Assembly: GCA_037976565.1 (NCBI GenBank)
Contig: CP137670.1
Span: forward strand, 17,013,216 to 17,077,215
Reading direction: 5' to 3'
Source of the DNA: Mesocentrotus franciscanus
Taxonomy: Eukaryota; Echinodermata; Echinoidea; Camarodonta; Strongylocentrotidae
Length of the DNA stretch: 64,000 nucleotides
A program made the translations under genes and the position numbers. The notes beneath the pieces are model-generated. The model was not told the origin of the DNA. It searched no databases and saw nothing but the letters and a program-made list of their open reading frames with translations. Shown here one piece after another: positions 19,283 to 29,800 of the stretch; position 1 is the first letter of the stretch; every line of letters starts with the position of its first letter.

Positions 19283-20240
19283 TTCCCCACCCCCTCTCTG
19301 TCTGTCTGTATCTCTCACTCTATATATATATATATATTGCTCTCTATCTCTTTCTCTCTTTCTCTTTCTATTGCTCTCTCTCTCTCTATCTATCTCTCTC
19401 TTTCTATCTCTCTCTCTCTCTTTCTATCACTCTCTCTCTCTCTATCACTCTCTTTCTCTTTCTATCCATCTATTTTATTTTCTCTCTCTCTCTTTCTATC
19501 TCTCTTTTTATCTCTCTTTCTATCACTCTCTCTCTCTCTTTCTATCCCTCTCTTTTTCTCTTTCTCTCTCTCTCTCTCTCTCTCCCTCTGTCTATCTCTC
19601 ATTGCTCAAAGTCTGTTCATTATAATTCTAGTGTCATGCATCCTACATTATTTGTAAGTTTGACGTTTATTTCAATTACCTCATTTCTGCATTTGTTTCT
19701 TCTTCTTCTTAATATGTATTCTTCCTTTTCTCCCCATGATCTTTATACTTCATCACCTAAATGTCTGCAGCCATCATCCCCAATCAACAATCTCCAATTT
19801 AGCTTTCCCTAGATCTCTCCCTCTCTGTCTCTCTCTCTCTCTCTCTCTCCCTCTTTGCTTTTTTGATTGGTATTTTCCATTGCTGTACTCTCCCAATCAC
19901 TTTGGCTCCAAATCGTCTTCTTTCTTTTTCTTTTGTTTTCTCCTCTCTCTCTCTCTCTCCCTCCCCTTCTCCCTCCCTCCCTCCCTCCCTCCCCCCTCCC
20001 TTCCTCCATCCCTACTTTTCTTTTCTTTTCTCCTCTCTCGCTCTCTCTCTTCTCTCTCTCTCCCTTCCTCCCTCCCTCTATCTCTTTCCCTTCCTTCCTC
20101 CCTCTCTCTCTCCCTTCCTCTCTCTCCCTTCCTCCCTCCCTCTATCCCTCTCCCTTCCTCCCTCCCTTCCTCCCTCCCTCTATCTCTCTCCCTTCCTCCC
20201 TCCATCTCTTTCTTTCCCTCCTTCACCTCCCTACCATTGT
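19283..20240 (+). repeat. Long pyrimidine (CT)n/(CCTT)n tract
   Basis: Two blocks of CTCTCT/CTTT/CCTCCCT (19300-19605 and 19810-20230) are separated by about 200 bp of ordinary sequence. Every long frame here (up to 256 codons) is Ser/Leu/Pro low complexity in all three frames, so none is coding. Confidence 0.9.
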
Positions 20241-20540
20241 TTTTCTATTTGCCAGGTAGAGTAGGTATAGGTATATTTTGTGATCAGAATATCTTCTTCG
20301 CTCATCATCTACATGTAAGTAAGAACCCCAGGGGTGTTCACTCATATCAAGAAGAGCAGTCGACGCCCTTTTACCTCTCAGAAGACATTCACATGTCCTT
20401 TGATTGGCCTGTATTAGCTATATTACTGTATACACATGTCCTGGGTATATTGATCTACTGTATAAACCTAATCAAGGATTTCAACATAAACATCTACTCA
20501 AATTAGCTCTCAAGAATATACATGTACATACATGTATATA

Positions 20541-20809
20541 TGGGGAAGAGAGAGAGATAGACAGAGAGAATGAGAGGGGGTGAGATGAGGGTTACAGGGG
20601 AAGTCAACCCCGATCATAAGCTGGTATTACTAAAAGCAGAAAAACAAGATACACTGTAAATAAATTAGCGAAAATTTGAGAAATGTCTGATTATAAATAG
20701 GAAAGTTATGAATTTTTGAAGTTGTCATCAGTGAAACACAAGTAGAGAGTATAGAGAAAGGGAGGGGCAGAAAGGGAGGGGCAGAGAGAGAGGGGAGAGA
20801 GAGAGAGAA

Positions 20810-20840
<31 letters not shown>

Positions 20841-21165
20841 CTGAGAAAGACAGAAAGGCAGAATGAGAGAGAGAGGGGGGAGTATAGAGAAAGGGAGGGA
20901 CAGAGAGAGAGAGACTGAGACAGAAGACACACAGACAGACGGAATGAGTGAGAGGGGAGTATAGAGAAAGGGAAAAACAAGGGGAGAGAGAGGGGGTGAG
21001 ACAGATAGAATGAGAGAGAGGAGAGTATAATATAGAGAGAGAAAGAATTTAAGGCAGACAAACAGACAGAATGAAAGAGATTGGCAATACGTCAGTACGA
21101 GGGTAATAGAGAAAGGAGAAAGAAGAAAAAGAGAGAAATAGAGAGAGAGAGAGAGAGCATGAAAG
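20541..21165 (+). repeat. Purine (GA)n/(GGGA)n tract with degenerate longer period
   Basis: GAGAGA runs alternate with blocks such as GAGTATAGAGAAAGGGAGG(G), which recurs near 20746, 20880 and 20957 together with GACAGAAT(G)AGAG. This is a degenerate repeat of roughly 70-130 bp on a GA background. The first part (20590-20727) is a left-arm fragment of TTAA family A (AAGCAGAAAAAC...AAAGTTATGAATTTTTGAA). Confidence 0.8.
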
Positions 21166-21429
21166 GGTAAAGTACAGCAGTGCATGTATGGTAAGTCACG
21201 CACAATCTTTTCATCGATCGGAATGAGGTGATAGGAATGAGAAAAGGGACCTTCTTATGGAAGGAGCGTTTTATCATAAAGACCTTGGTACTGTGTGTTG
21301 GAGTGACAGACTACTGGCTTGCACTGCTACAAGACTGGATAGAGCACAGCTTGCAATGCCAACATGTATCTTCAATGCATCTTTCTTCCTCTTATACCAT
21401 CTTCTTTATATTATAAATTGTCAGAATAT

Positions 21430-21594
21430 TCTTCTTTTTTTTCTTTTCTTTTTTTTTTTTGGTGTGTGTGGGTGTGGGTCTTCTCCTATTCCCTTTCTTT
21501 CCCCTTCTCATTTTCACAATATTTTTGCTCAATGACCATTACTCTGAGAATTATCTCTATGATATTATCCACAATCAATGGATCAGACCCCCAC

Positions 21595-21636
<42 letters not shown>

Positions 21637-21715
21637 CCTTCCTATATCTCTATCTCTATACATGTACTGTACATGTATATATATATATATCTCTCTCTCT
21701 CTCTCTCAACTTTTT
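21430..21715 (+). repeat. Poly-T, (GGGTGT), (CT)n and (TA)n tracts
   Basis: T-rich run 21433-21463, (CT)n at 21598-21632, TACATGTACTGTACATGTA at 21659-21677, (TA)n then (CT)n to 21708. Simple sequence only. Confidence 0.85.
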
Positions 21716-21981
21716 GTTGGAAAAATGCCCAAACATGCGTTTCTTTATATGACGTTTCTTTCATAGATTACATGACTTGAAAAAAGGGGAATTAGCAATT
21801 GTATATGATTGTCATTAGGGATACAACAAATTCTGGTTGTCTAAATTCAGATCAAGCATTATGTACATTGTAAAATTTTAAAAAATAATTTCAAGATTAT
21901 TTTGGGTCAGTATCGATGACAACTAAACCCACGTTTAAATTTATAGGCTTCCTTAAGCGGGCACACACAGATGAGCGCACT

Positions 21982-22751
21982 TAAGCCAAAGTCACATTAG
22001 GCGTACGACCGGTTGCAGACTTCTAACAACCAAAAAAAGGTGTGATCATCGACAACCAAATTGCAAGAATTTATAGTGGGCGATCAGTTGCCGATTGGTT
22101 GTAGGGCAGTTGTCGATCGGTTTCAGAATGCTGTATGAAAATTGTCCGATCATCAAAGATTTTTATAAACTAATTTGCAACCGCCCGTGGGAATAATGAG
22201 GAATGGTTGGCAGTTGTTCAGCAATTTATTGGCGATAACAAGTAACTGGTCGGAGATGCGTTACCAATGTGTGTACGACAGTCAACAAAAATTATGAACC
22301 AGCAGTAGAACCAACAATAGAAATTCCAAAGTGCCTACAGTTAAATTCCTTGGTAATGGTTGGCGTTTGGAGATTAATCAGCGACTGATTGTATATCGTT
22401 TGTCAATCAGCTGCTGTTCTTTTCTCAACCAAATATCCCCCGGATATAGTCGTCCAGCCAGGGATCAAGCTCTGAAAGTCAGTCGCCAATCAGTCACCAA
22501 TCAATCTAGGAACTGTCGCCTACCCTTGGAAAACCAAGAAAAACCTTTCCTTGACCAGGTTGATCTGGCAAAGGTTTTCAGTGTAGCACATAAACCTCCA
22601 GCCGACCGAAACGCTCCGGAGACCAATCCCCGACCACTGGCAATGCTTTAAAGACTGCCAAAACCACTTTGCGACCTCTGACAACCTACTGTACTCCAGG
22701 CCAGTGGTTGTCAGGTGTTGGCGACACAGCTCTAGTGTGACTTAGGCTTTA
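21982..22751. mobile_element. TIR element (AAGCCxAAGTCACA ends)
   Basis: TAAGCCAAAGTCACATTAGG at the left is matched by the inverted CTAGTGTGACTTAGGCTTTA at the right. The interior is built from GATTGGTTG/CAACCAATC-like words (TTGCCGATTGGTTGTAGG, CGCCAATCAGTCACCAATC), giving it degenerate internal self-similarity. The 106-codon frame at 22331-22651 reads across these words and has no recognised domain. Confidence 0.65.
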
Positions 22752-22983
22752 CCTTTACATGTCCCAATGGGTAGTGCTACGCATATACATACATGTATTG
22801 TACATGAATACTCCACAGGAAGCAAAGCGTGAGCACTATCATGTGCGGATTAGCAATTGAATCCAATGACCGGGTTACTAATAATTACAATGCAAAGCGC
22901 TTATAAACATAGTACCAAGTACTATTATTATTATGTGTTTACCCAAACGCAATATACACTGCTGCGTATTGCGTACAATGTAC

Positions 22984-23137
22984 TTATTGGATAAGTACTG
23001 GAACCTTCAGCATGCTTTTTCATTAAAAAAGGTGTCATACATGTAGTATCAGCAGATATTTTTTTTAATTATTGGATAAGTACTGGTACCTTTAGCACGC
23101 CTTTTCATTAAAAAAAGTGTGATGGTATCAGTAGATG
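22984..23137 (+). repeat. Direct duplication of about 89-bp period
   Basis: ATTGGATAAGTACTGG(A/T)ACCTT(C/T)AGCA(T/C)GC is followed by CTTTTTCATTAAAAAA in both copies (about 22986-23030 and 23073-23116), each then TG(T)ATCAGYAGAT. Confidence 0.75.
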
Positions 23138-23299
23138 AATGACACGTGAGCGTGTTTGATCAATCGTTTCATTGGGATCTAGGAGTGGGTTGTATAAACA
23201 GTCATGTATCATTAGCTTCGTCATGAATCCTATACAACGACATCCATGAAGGCTTCTAACCTTTGATGCACACTCAGAGTAAACCATGTGTTGTCTCAC

Positions 23300-23530
23300 A
23301 TGACTTTCGTAATGTAACCAAATTTAATGCATACGTCTTTGTGAAGTGCCTCAATACAAATCCCTTCATTAACAAATAATTGTATCTCAATAGTCAGAAT
23401 GCGACTTACAGTATTTGTAACTACAATGTAGGTAGGATATACTGTACATGTACATCATGGCTTGTCTTGCCTAATTACACGTACATGTAATATATTCTGA
23501 CTACCGGTACTGAAATACAATTACATGTAT
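23300..23530. mobile_element. Hairpin MITE family H, degraded right arm
   Basis: Left arm CTTTCGTAATGTAACCAAATTTAATGCATACG is intact. The TAGGATATACTG...CATGGCTTGTCTTGCCTAATTACACG centre and a shortened right arm (TATTCTGACTACCGGTACTGAAATACAATTA) follow. Confidence 0.7.
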
Positions 23531-23572
23531 TCTCAACATGTTAGAGCTCAAAACGTGGATGCTCTGGCATCA

Positions 23573-23660
23573 GGCATGGTGCGCGGTTCCGGTCCCGCCA
23601 CGGCATTAATGTCCTTTGGCAAGGCATTGCTCTACATTTGCCACTCTCCAATTGGAGTTA
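23573..23660 (+). mobile_element. tRNA-derived SINE fragment
   Basis: GCGCGGTTCCGGTCCCGCCACGGCATTAATGTCCTTTGGCAAGGCATTGCTCTACATTTGCCACTCTCC has the B-box-like GGTTCCGGTCCC and the tail shared with 1687 and 63255. Confidence 0.6.
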
Positions 23661-23689
23661 TAAAGCATGTTCAGATTATATGAAATTTA

Positions 23690-24370
23690 TACAAAACTTG
23701 TTTAAAGAAATGCAGTATAAAGAATTGTTTTACAGCAAAAGGAGCATAAAGACTTTGAAACATTGTATAAAGAAACGTCATATAACCAGTATGGTTAGGT
23801 TTAGGAGTGTGTTTGTTTTTCTGTTACTGTGGCTGTTGTTTATTTGTTAGTCTTTTGGTGTTTTTTCTTTTTTCTTTTTCTTCAATGACAGTCTTTGAAT
23901 TTGCCTTCTTTATCGATAGATTATTCAGAGTTAGACTTAAAATCATTATTTGGTACGTGAATATGGAACTTACATGTAGCAATTAATTTGACTATAATTT
24001 CAATCTTTAATCTTATTTGTATTAAAAACATGATCTACTGTATACTATGCTAACAGGGCCAGTATTATAACTGACAATGCTACCCTGTACAAATAAAATA
24101 AGTATAAAGATACAAATTTTGAAGAGGTAAATTGACAATCGACATGACAGCTGGTCAATCATCAGTGCACGCTTACTATAAGCCCCGCCCATTCATATGA
24201 TTTCCGTACATACATGTATCTGATATGACTAGAGCGAGATGCTGATTCTTTATTGAATTTACGTTCTAAACGATGCTTCAACATGCATTTCATTATACAT
24301 TGTCTCTTTATACCACGTTCAGACTAGGGAAACATTAATTACTCATCGTTTCTATGTGATGAATCCTTGT
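23690..24370. repeat. Dispersed repeat shared with 27420-27730
   Basis: Shared words in order: AAAGAATTGTTTTAC/AAAGAATCACTGTATAG, GACATGACAGCTGG(T/C)CAATCATC, ATAAGCCCC(G/A)CCCA, CATATGATTT, GCTGATTCTTT and CAGACTAG. Ends are not defined. The 23638-23850 frame lies in it and is not called as a gene. Confidence 0.55.
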
Positions 24371-24594
24371 AGTGTGAACACAGAGTCAGATACATGTACA
24401 GGTAGATGTACATGTACTGTGAGAACAAACCTAATTGATGTGGGTTTTTTTTTCCCCCTTACTGAGTGATATATAATAACGACGTTTTGAGATATTACAC
24501 ATGACATGGGATAAGACGTTTACATACCACAGATAATTAATTAGCAAGGCCATGAACATCACATAATTGGGAGAGCAAGTGAGCAAGTACACGC

Positions 24595-24738
24595 AAGAGA
24601 GAGAGAGAGAGAGAGCAAGATGGAGGGAATATAAAACAGTATGGTCAGAGAGAGAGCAACAGAGAGCAGGATAGTCATATTAAGCAAAAGCACAAAAGAG
24701 AAAAGGAGAAAGGGAAAGAGAAGAAGAAAAAAAGAACG

Positions 24739-24778
<40 letters not shown>

Positions 24779-24785
24779 AGTCTGA
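24595..24785 (+). repeat. (GA)n tract
   Basis: GA dinucleotide blocks at 24595-24615 and 24742-24775 with purine-rich sequence between. The minus-strand frame is Ser/Leu low complexity. Confidence 0.85.
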
Positions 24786-25058
24786 AGGAGTGAGAGAAGA
24801 AAGATAACATTAAAGATCAGAGACACTTACTTTATATCTGGTGATGGAACATTTTCAAATTAATTACAGAATTCAACAAACTGACAGTAAAAGTAACATT
24901 CTGGCTTTAAACTGAAATCCTCTCGATCTCTTCCTCAGTAATTGCTCTGTTCAAGATAATATGTAGTGATGGTTAGAAGTGGAAAACGCAAAAAACACAT
25001 AGATTTCCCTGACTGGATAAGAGAGATTCCACTTCTGAGTTCTGACCATAGTGAAGGT

Positions 25059-25135
25059 GTTGTTGTGGTATAGTGGTTCATTCATTGGACTCTCAATCCT
25101 AGGGTTGAGGGTTCAAATTCCAGCCCTGGGCCCTG
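25059..25135 (+). mobile_element. tRNA-Glu-like SINE head
   Basis: TGGTATAGTGGTTCA resembles the A box and D arm, a seven-base loop CTCTCAA places CTC at the anticodon position, and GGGTTCAAATTCC is a good B box. The acceptor stem does not close (GTTGTTG opposite CCCTGGGCC), so this is not a functional tRNA gene; it is a tRNA-derived repeat or pseudogene. Confidence 0.6.
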
Positions 25136-25783
25136 TCTTATAAAATGCTGGAAATCGCAACACCTATCTCTTAAAGTGACTCCGTAACATTGTTGAAGGT
25201 TGATGGAAACAATTGCATAATTTTTGTATAAAATGTTACTTATTATATTCCTTCTACTGTACTAACCCTCTGAAATACAAAAAATCCTGAAAAAATTCTC
25301 AAACCACAAAGATATCTATGGTTTTCTTTGAAGGCGTCACTGGTCAACACCCTCTAACAGTGATTAACAGTAAATTCTCCCAACCATTTTTGCATTTTCC
25401 CAACCGTTTTTCCATGAAAAAAAGACATAAAACAGGATATTAAAAATCTTTCAACACTTAAATGTCTGGAATGGTATATATTTATTGCTTTCTGATGATT
25501 TACATTCACCTAAAATGTAATCAAATTGTAATAATATAGTTGGGAGAATTAAGGAATCAATCAAATCAGTTTTTGCCAATTTGTATCATTAATAATAGTC
25601 CGTTTTCACTCAATTTTTCAGATTATCTTTAATTGTACATCTAGCATTGAAGTCATTACCTTAGCACCACTTTCTCTGATCTGAACAATGTTAATACCAA
25701 GTCCCTTTAAAGTACACAGTTGCGATTAATTTCAAGTTGCAATTGATTTGAATCAATCCCAGCTCTTCATAATTATACAGGGC
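25128..25783. mobile_element. Hairpin MITE (GGGCCCTGTCTTATAAA family), split by insertion
   Basis: Left remnant 25128-25170 (GGGCCCTGTCTTATAAAATG...ACACCTATCTC) and right remnant 25711-25783 (AGTACACAGTTGCGATTAATTT...AGCTCTTCATAATTATACAGGGC) fit the two halves of the 8621-8777 type. Between them lies a TTAA-flanked element. Confidence 0.7.
25171..25710. mobile_element. TTAA-flanked MITE family D, nested
   Basis: TTAA at 25171-25174 and 25707-25710. Ends TTAAAGTGACTCCGTAACAT and (inverted) TTAAAGGGACTTGGTATTAA are imperfect TIRs, continuing as ACATTGTT on both sides. 540 bp, no coding frame. Confidence 0.7.
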
Positions 25784-25870
25784 TTCGCACTAACATCCTT
25801 CGACAAGACATTAATCCATTTATGCCACTCTCTACCCAGGTGTAAAAAGGTACCCGATATACTGTATATG
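25784..25870 (+). mobile_element. SINE tail fragment
   Basis: CTTCGCACTAACATCCTTCGACAAGACATTAATCCATTTATGCCACTCTCTACCCAGGTG, then GGTACCCG: the same tail as at 1740-1835, without a recognisable tRNA head. Confidence 0.55.
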
Positions 25871-26202
25871 CTAGAGAGCAACTTACTTGACCACCAGCTT
25901 TGATTGGGGTAATAATGCTGGAGTGCCAGGAGCATCACAACGTGACAGACATGTGGGCGATATACAGTGTACATGTATGAAATTAAGCTAATATTATTAG
26001 AACTCATCTTCCACATTTTCCCTGATTCCAAAGATAAGTGGGAACCCTGCTGCATCCTACTGTCTTTCAATTGTCCCAAGTTAATTGTAGATAACTGATT
26101 GTTAATTGAAACTCAGACCATTGAGATGCATTGGAAATAACACATTCTCACTTAAAATCAGTGACAAACATGGAAGGACACTAACTTCCTGAAATTAAAC
26201 AA

Positions 26203-26526
26203 TTAGGCCTGTCCTCATCAGCTGAGTTTGCCAAATAACCTGCTTTTTTAACTATCCCAATAGCAAATTATCCAGTTAATTTGCGTCTTCATCAGACCGC
26301 AGTTGCAATTAGCGGGATATTTGGTCGAGAAAGTATCCCGAGAAATCTTGGTCGTTTCCAAAATATCCCGCTATTTGGGAAATAGCGGGCTAATTTGCAC
26401 CCATCCGAGCTAGTTTGTGATGAGCGTATTGGTCTGGTGAAGACGCAATTTTGAACTTCGGGATAATATCCAGAGTCTGAAAATAGCGGGTTATTTGGCA
26501 AACTCGAGCTGATGAAGACAGGCCTA
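26203..26526. mobile_element. TIR element (AGGCCTGTCxTCATCAGC family), copy 3
   Basis: TTAGGCCTGTCCTCATCAGC at the left and GCTGATGAAGACAGGCCTAA at the right. The interior matches 6628-6953 closely, including GCAGTTGCAATTAGCGGGATATTTGGTC. It abuts the truncated LINE fragment that follows. Confidence 0.85.
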
Positions 26527-27350
26527 ATGAGAAGACAGACGTTCTACTCATTGGCTCACAGCATCAACACTCAATCTTCTTCGATATATACAAAATGTCA
26601 CCATCAGTGGTCATGAGCTGCCAGTTTCAGATACCCTACAGGATCTTGGTGTAATTCTTGACAACAAGTTGAACATGAATGCTCACATCAAGGCTGTCTG
26701 TAGAAGTGCACATTATCATTTGAGAAACATTGCCAATATCCGGAAATACCTGTCTGACTCTGACGCTGCATAAGTCATTCATGCTCTAGTAACATCACGG
26801 CTGGACTATTGCGATACAGTTATGGTTGGTCTACCAAATTCTTCAATCTCTAGACTGCAGAGAGTTCTACACAACGCTGCGAGAACTCTGGCACGTGTGA
26901 AGAGGAGTGAACACATCACTTCAATCCTAAGACATTACCACTGGCTCCCAAATCCTAACGCTTGTCTTTAAGGCACTCCACAATACTGCACCTGAGTACC
27001 TGAAAGATCTCCTCACCATAAAGCGAGTCCATACTCACTCCGTTCTTCTGCCTCTACCATCCTAGAAGTCCCCAGAACCCGAACCACCCATTATGGGGAT
27101 CGTGCATTTGTGCATGTTGCACCAGTGGCAGTCCTCTGGAACAAGCTGCCAAGTGACATTCGAAAAATTCAATGCCTAGAAACCCTCCAGAAACATGTTA
27201 AAAAGGTTTTATTTACTCAGAGTTACTAATGATATTACCGTATGCTGTTAAAATTCTGGAGAGAGATTTGTGTATTTTGTTTTGCATAGCGCCTTGAGTA
27301 AGTTATTAGATAACTTTGCTTCATAAGTATTTATTATTATTATTATGTTT
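26527..27350 (+). mobile_element. LINE (CR1/L2-like) reverse transcriptase 3' fragment, decayed
   Basis: Conceptual reading gives KTDVLLIGS, then after a frameshift LQDLGVILDNKLNMNAHI, CRSAHYHLRNI, RKYLSDSDAA followed by a stop, HALVTSRLDYC, LPNSSISRLQRVLHNAAR and HWLP. Further on, TYGDRAF-like and LWNKLPSDIR come in another frame. This order (LGV...D, L-R-N-I, S-R-L-D-Y-C, L-Q-R-V-x-N-A-A-R, H-W-L-P) is the C-terminal part of CR1/L2-clade LINE ORF2. It is 5'-truncated and has a stop and frameshifts. The end carries GCGCCTTGAG and a short ATT repeat, as CR1/L2 tails do. Not functional. Confidence 0.85.
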
Positions 27351-27419
27351 ATTAGTTTGAATTTTTTTAAAGACTATTCTTCTCAAGCTTCATGATTGAA
27401 TAGCCTAATAGCTCATCCA

Positions 27420-27730
27420 GACTAGTTGAAATTTATAATTAAGTAGTTGAAATTTATAATTAAGTAGTATAAAGAATCACTGTATAGCGAGAGGAGCGTA
27501 CAGACTATAATATCATCTTTAATATAAAGAAACGCGGTATAAAGCGTGAAGAGATAACTCGACAAGACAGCTGGCCAATCATCTGTGTGCGTCCATGATA
27601 AGCCCCACCCAGTTATATGATTTTCGAACAATATGACGCTCAGACTAGCAAGGAACCCTGATTCTTTTCTGAGTTTTCGTTAAATATGACCATGCTCTAA
27701 ACAACGATCAGACTAGAAAAAAAAGGTAAT
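27420..27730. repeat. Dispersed repeat shared with 23690-24370
   Basis: ATAACTCGACAAGACAGCTGGCCAATCATC, ATAAGCCCCACCCAGTTATATGATTT and CAGACTAG match the 23690 segment. GTTGAAATTTATAATTAAGTA is doubled at its left edge (27424-27466). Confidence 0.55.
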
Positions 27731-27814
27731 TATTTATTGTATAGCAATGCAATTGTCGCATAGATGTAGCTACAGTGTACATGCACTGTATGTTAGCAGG
27801 GTGAATCGTCTTTG

Positions 27815-28215
27815 GTCCTCTGATGTTTGGTCTACAGTACAACCAGTTCGTCTTCTACCCAATTAGTCTATTCCCATGTACGGTCTACACCCCGCCTATC
27901 TACTATCTACATGGTCTCATAATCATTTTGTCTACTTCAATATCATTTGGTCTAATGACCATTTAGGCTAATAGTCATGTGGTCTAATTTCCATTTGGAA
28001 TAATTCCCAGTTAAGTCTTATGCCCATTTTGTCTACTATCCATTCAAGGTCTAATGAATATTTGATGATTATTATTATTTATGATTACTGACTATTTATG
28101 ATTAATTATCATTACATGATATGGATAGCAGACAGACTGGGTGTGAACCATATGGCAATAGACTAATTGAGTAGTAGACAAACTGGTAATATAGACCAAA
28201 CGGCAGTTCACCCTC
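27815..28215. repeat. Foldback of degenerate 16-bp units, copy 2 (opposite arm balance)
   Basis: The long arm here is the GTCTAC-oriented one (27815-28060: ATTTTGTCTACTTCAATATCATTTGGTCTAATGACC...). The short TAGACAAACTGG-oriented arm is at about 28130-28210. In the 16256 copy the long and short arms are reversed, which suits the same foldback inserted in opposite orientation. Confidence 0.65.
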
Positions 28216-28427
28216 TTATCGCTGCTAGGCCTACCTTGAATTTATATGTAAATGAAGTCAGACAAGGAGGTGTTACCGGCTCAGAGTGATTACATTGTAA
28301 ATTGCTCATTAACATTCTTCAGCTTCTACTCATCAAATACATACAATACATGTAGAACAAAACCAGCTACAGTGCAGGAAGCAATGCAAGAATACCTGGG
28401 GCTGTGTTAGGAAGGAGATATTGTGTG

Positions 28428-28640
28428 ATAGAGAGAGGGAGAGAGAGAAAGAGAGAGGGGAGGGGGAGGGGGAAGGGGAGAGGGGAGAGGAACAGACGGA
28501 CAGAGAGAAAGAGAGATCGACAGACTTACAAAGTTGGGGAAAGACAGAGAAGATGGAGATTGGAGAAAGACAGAGAGAAAGGGAGATTGAGAGACTTACA
28601 AAGTTGAGGAAAGACAGAGACAAAGAGAGGTTGAGAGACA
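28428..28640 (+). repeat. (GA)n and GGGGA purine tract
   Basis: GAGAGA, GGGGAGAGGGGAG and early, irregular copies of the CAGAGAGAAAG/TTACAAAGTTG(A/G)GG units lead into the 34-bp array. Confidence 0.8.
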
Positions 28641-29430
28641 TACAGAGATGGAGAAAGACAGAGAGAAAGAGAAATGCAGAGACAAAGAGAGATTGAGTCT
28701 TACAGAGATGGAGAAAGACAGAGAGATTGAGTCTTACAGAGATGGAGAAAGACAGAGAGATTGAGTCTTACAGAGATGAAGAAAGATAGAGAGATTGAGT
28801 CTTACAGAGATGGAGAAAGACAGAGAGATTGAGTCTTACAGAGATGAAGAAAGATAGAGAGATTGAGTCTTACAGAGATGGAGAAAGACAGAGAGATTGA
28901 GTCTTACAGAGATGAAGAAAGACAGAGAGATTGAGTCTTACAGAGATGAAGAAAGACAGAGAGATTGAGTCTTACAGAGATGGAGAAAGACAGAGAGATT
29001 GAGTCTTACAGAGATGGAGAAAGACAGAGAGATTGAGTCTTGCAGAGATGAAGAAAGACAGAGAGATTGAGTCTTACAGAGATGGAGAAAGACAGAGAGA
29101 TTGAGTCTTACAGAGATGAAGAAAGATAGAGAGATTGAGAGACTTACAGAGATGGAGAAAGACAGAGAGATTGAGTCTTACAGAGATGGAGAAAGATAGA
29201 GAGATTGAGTCTTACAGAGATGGAGAAAGACAGAGAGATTGAGTCTTACAGAGATGGAGAAAGATAGAGAGATTGAGAGACTTACAGAGATGAAGAAAGA
29301 TAGAGAGATTGAGAGACTTACAGAGATGAAGAAAGATAGAGAGATTGAGAGACTTACAGAGATGGAGAAAGACAGAGAGATGGAGAGACTTACAGAGATG
29401 GAAACAGACAGCGAGATGGAGAGAGAATGA
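28640..29430 (+). repeat. 34-bp minisatellite
   Basis: The unit is about GATTGAGTCTTACAGAGATG then GAGAAAGACAGAGA (34 bp), repeated about 23 times. Variants include GGAG/AAAG, GACA/GATA and GAGTCT/GAGAGACT. Both-strand frames (for example repeated LTEMEKDREIER-like or Ser/Leu-rich readings) arise from the repeat and are not counted as genes. Confidence 0.92.
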
Positions 29431-29465
29431 CAAACAAGGGGAGGCCCAATAATGGCTTTATAGCA

Positions 29466-29800
29466 GTAGAGAGTGGTCTCGTAACTTGGGAGGACCAGGG
29501 GCTCGAAACCCAGTGTTTGTGCTAGTGCCCTTTTGTAAGGCATGAGATATTTATTATTCCTATCGTTCCGCCGCAGGATCCTGCAATACGCGCTGCAGAA
29601 CGATCGGCGTTCTGCTGAGTGACAAGAGTACAAATATTATACAACACTGCGCCAGAACGCGGCGGCATGCTGATCGTCGAACTGCAGTAGAACGCATGGA
29701 TTTATTATATCCGCGCAGCGCTGGACACTGTAGGCCTACAGTACATGCGCGCGACACAAAATAATATATCGAGTGTCCCGAAATTGACATTTCTATATTA
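29466..29800 (+). mobile_element. tRNA-Thr-like SINE fragment with attached GC-rich segment
   Basis: GTAGAGAGTGGTCTCGTAACTTGGGAGGACCAGGGGCTCGAAACCC matches the head of the SINE at 63683. TTTTGTAAGGCATGAGATATTTATTATTCCTATCGTTCCGCC then recurs inverted at about 54600-54655, with GGATCC beside it in both places. Confidence 0.55.

Noticed and set aside
19219..20506. Long plus-strand frames (up to 256 codons) over the CT tract
   Set aside because: Ser/Leu/Pro readings of simple sequence open in all frames; no start context or motif.
22331..22651. 106-codon frame inside the 21982-22751 element
   Set aside because: It follows the degenerate CAATCAGTCNCCAA words of the element and shows no transposase motif.
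25059..25135. Functional tRNA-Glu gene
   Set aside because: A and B boxes are present but the acceptor stem does not pair, so it is a SINE head or pseudogene.
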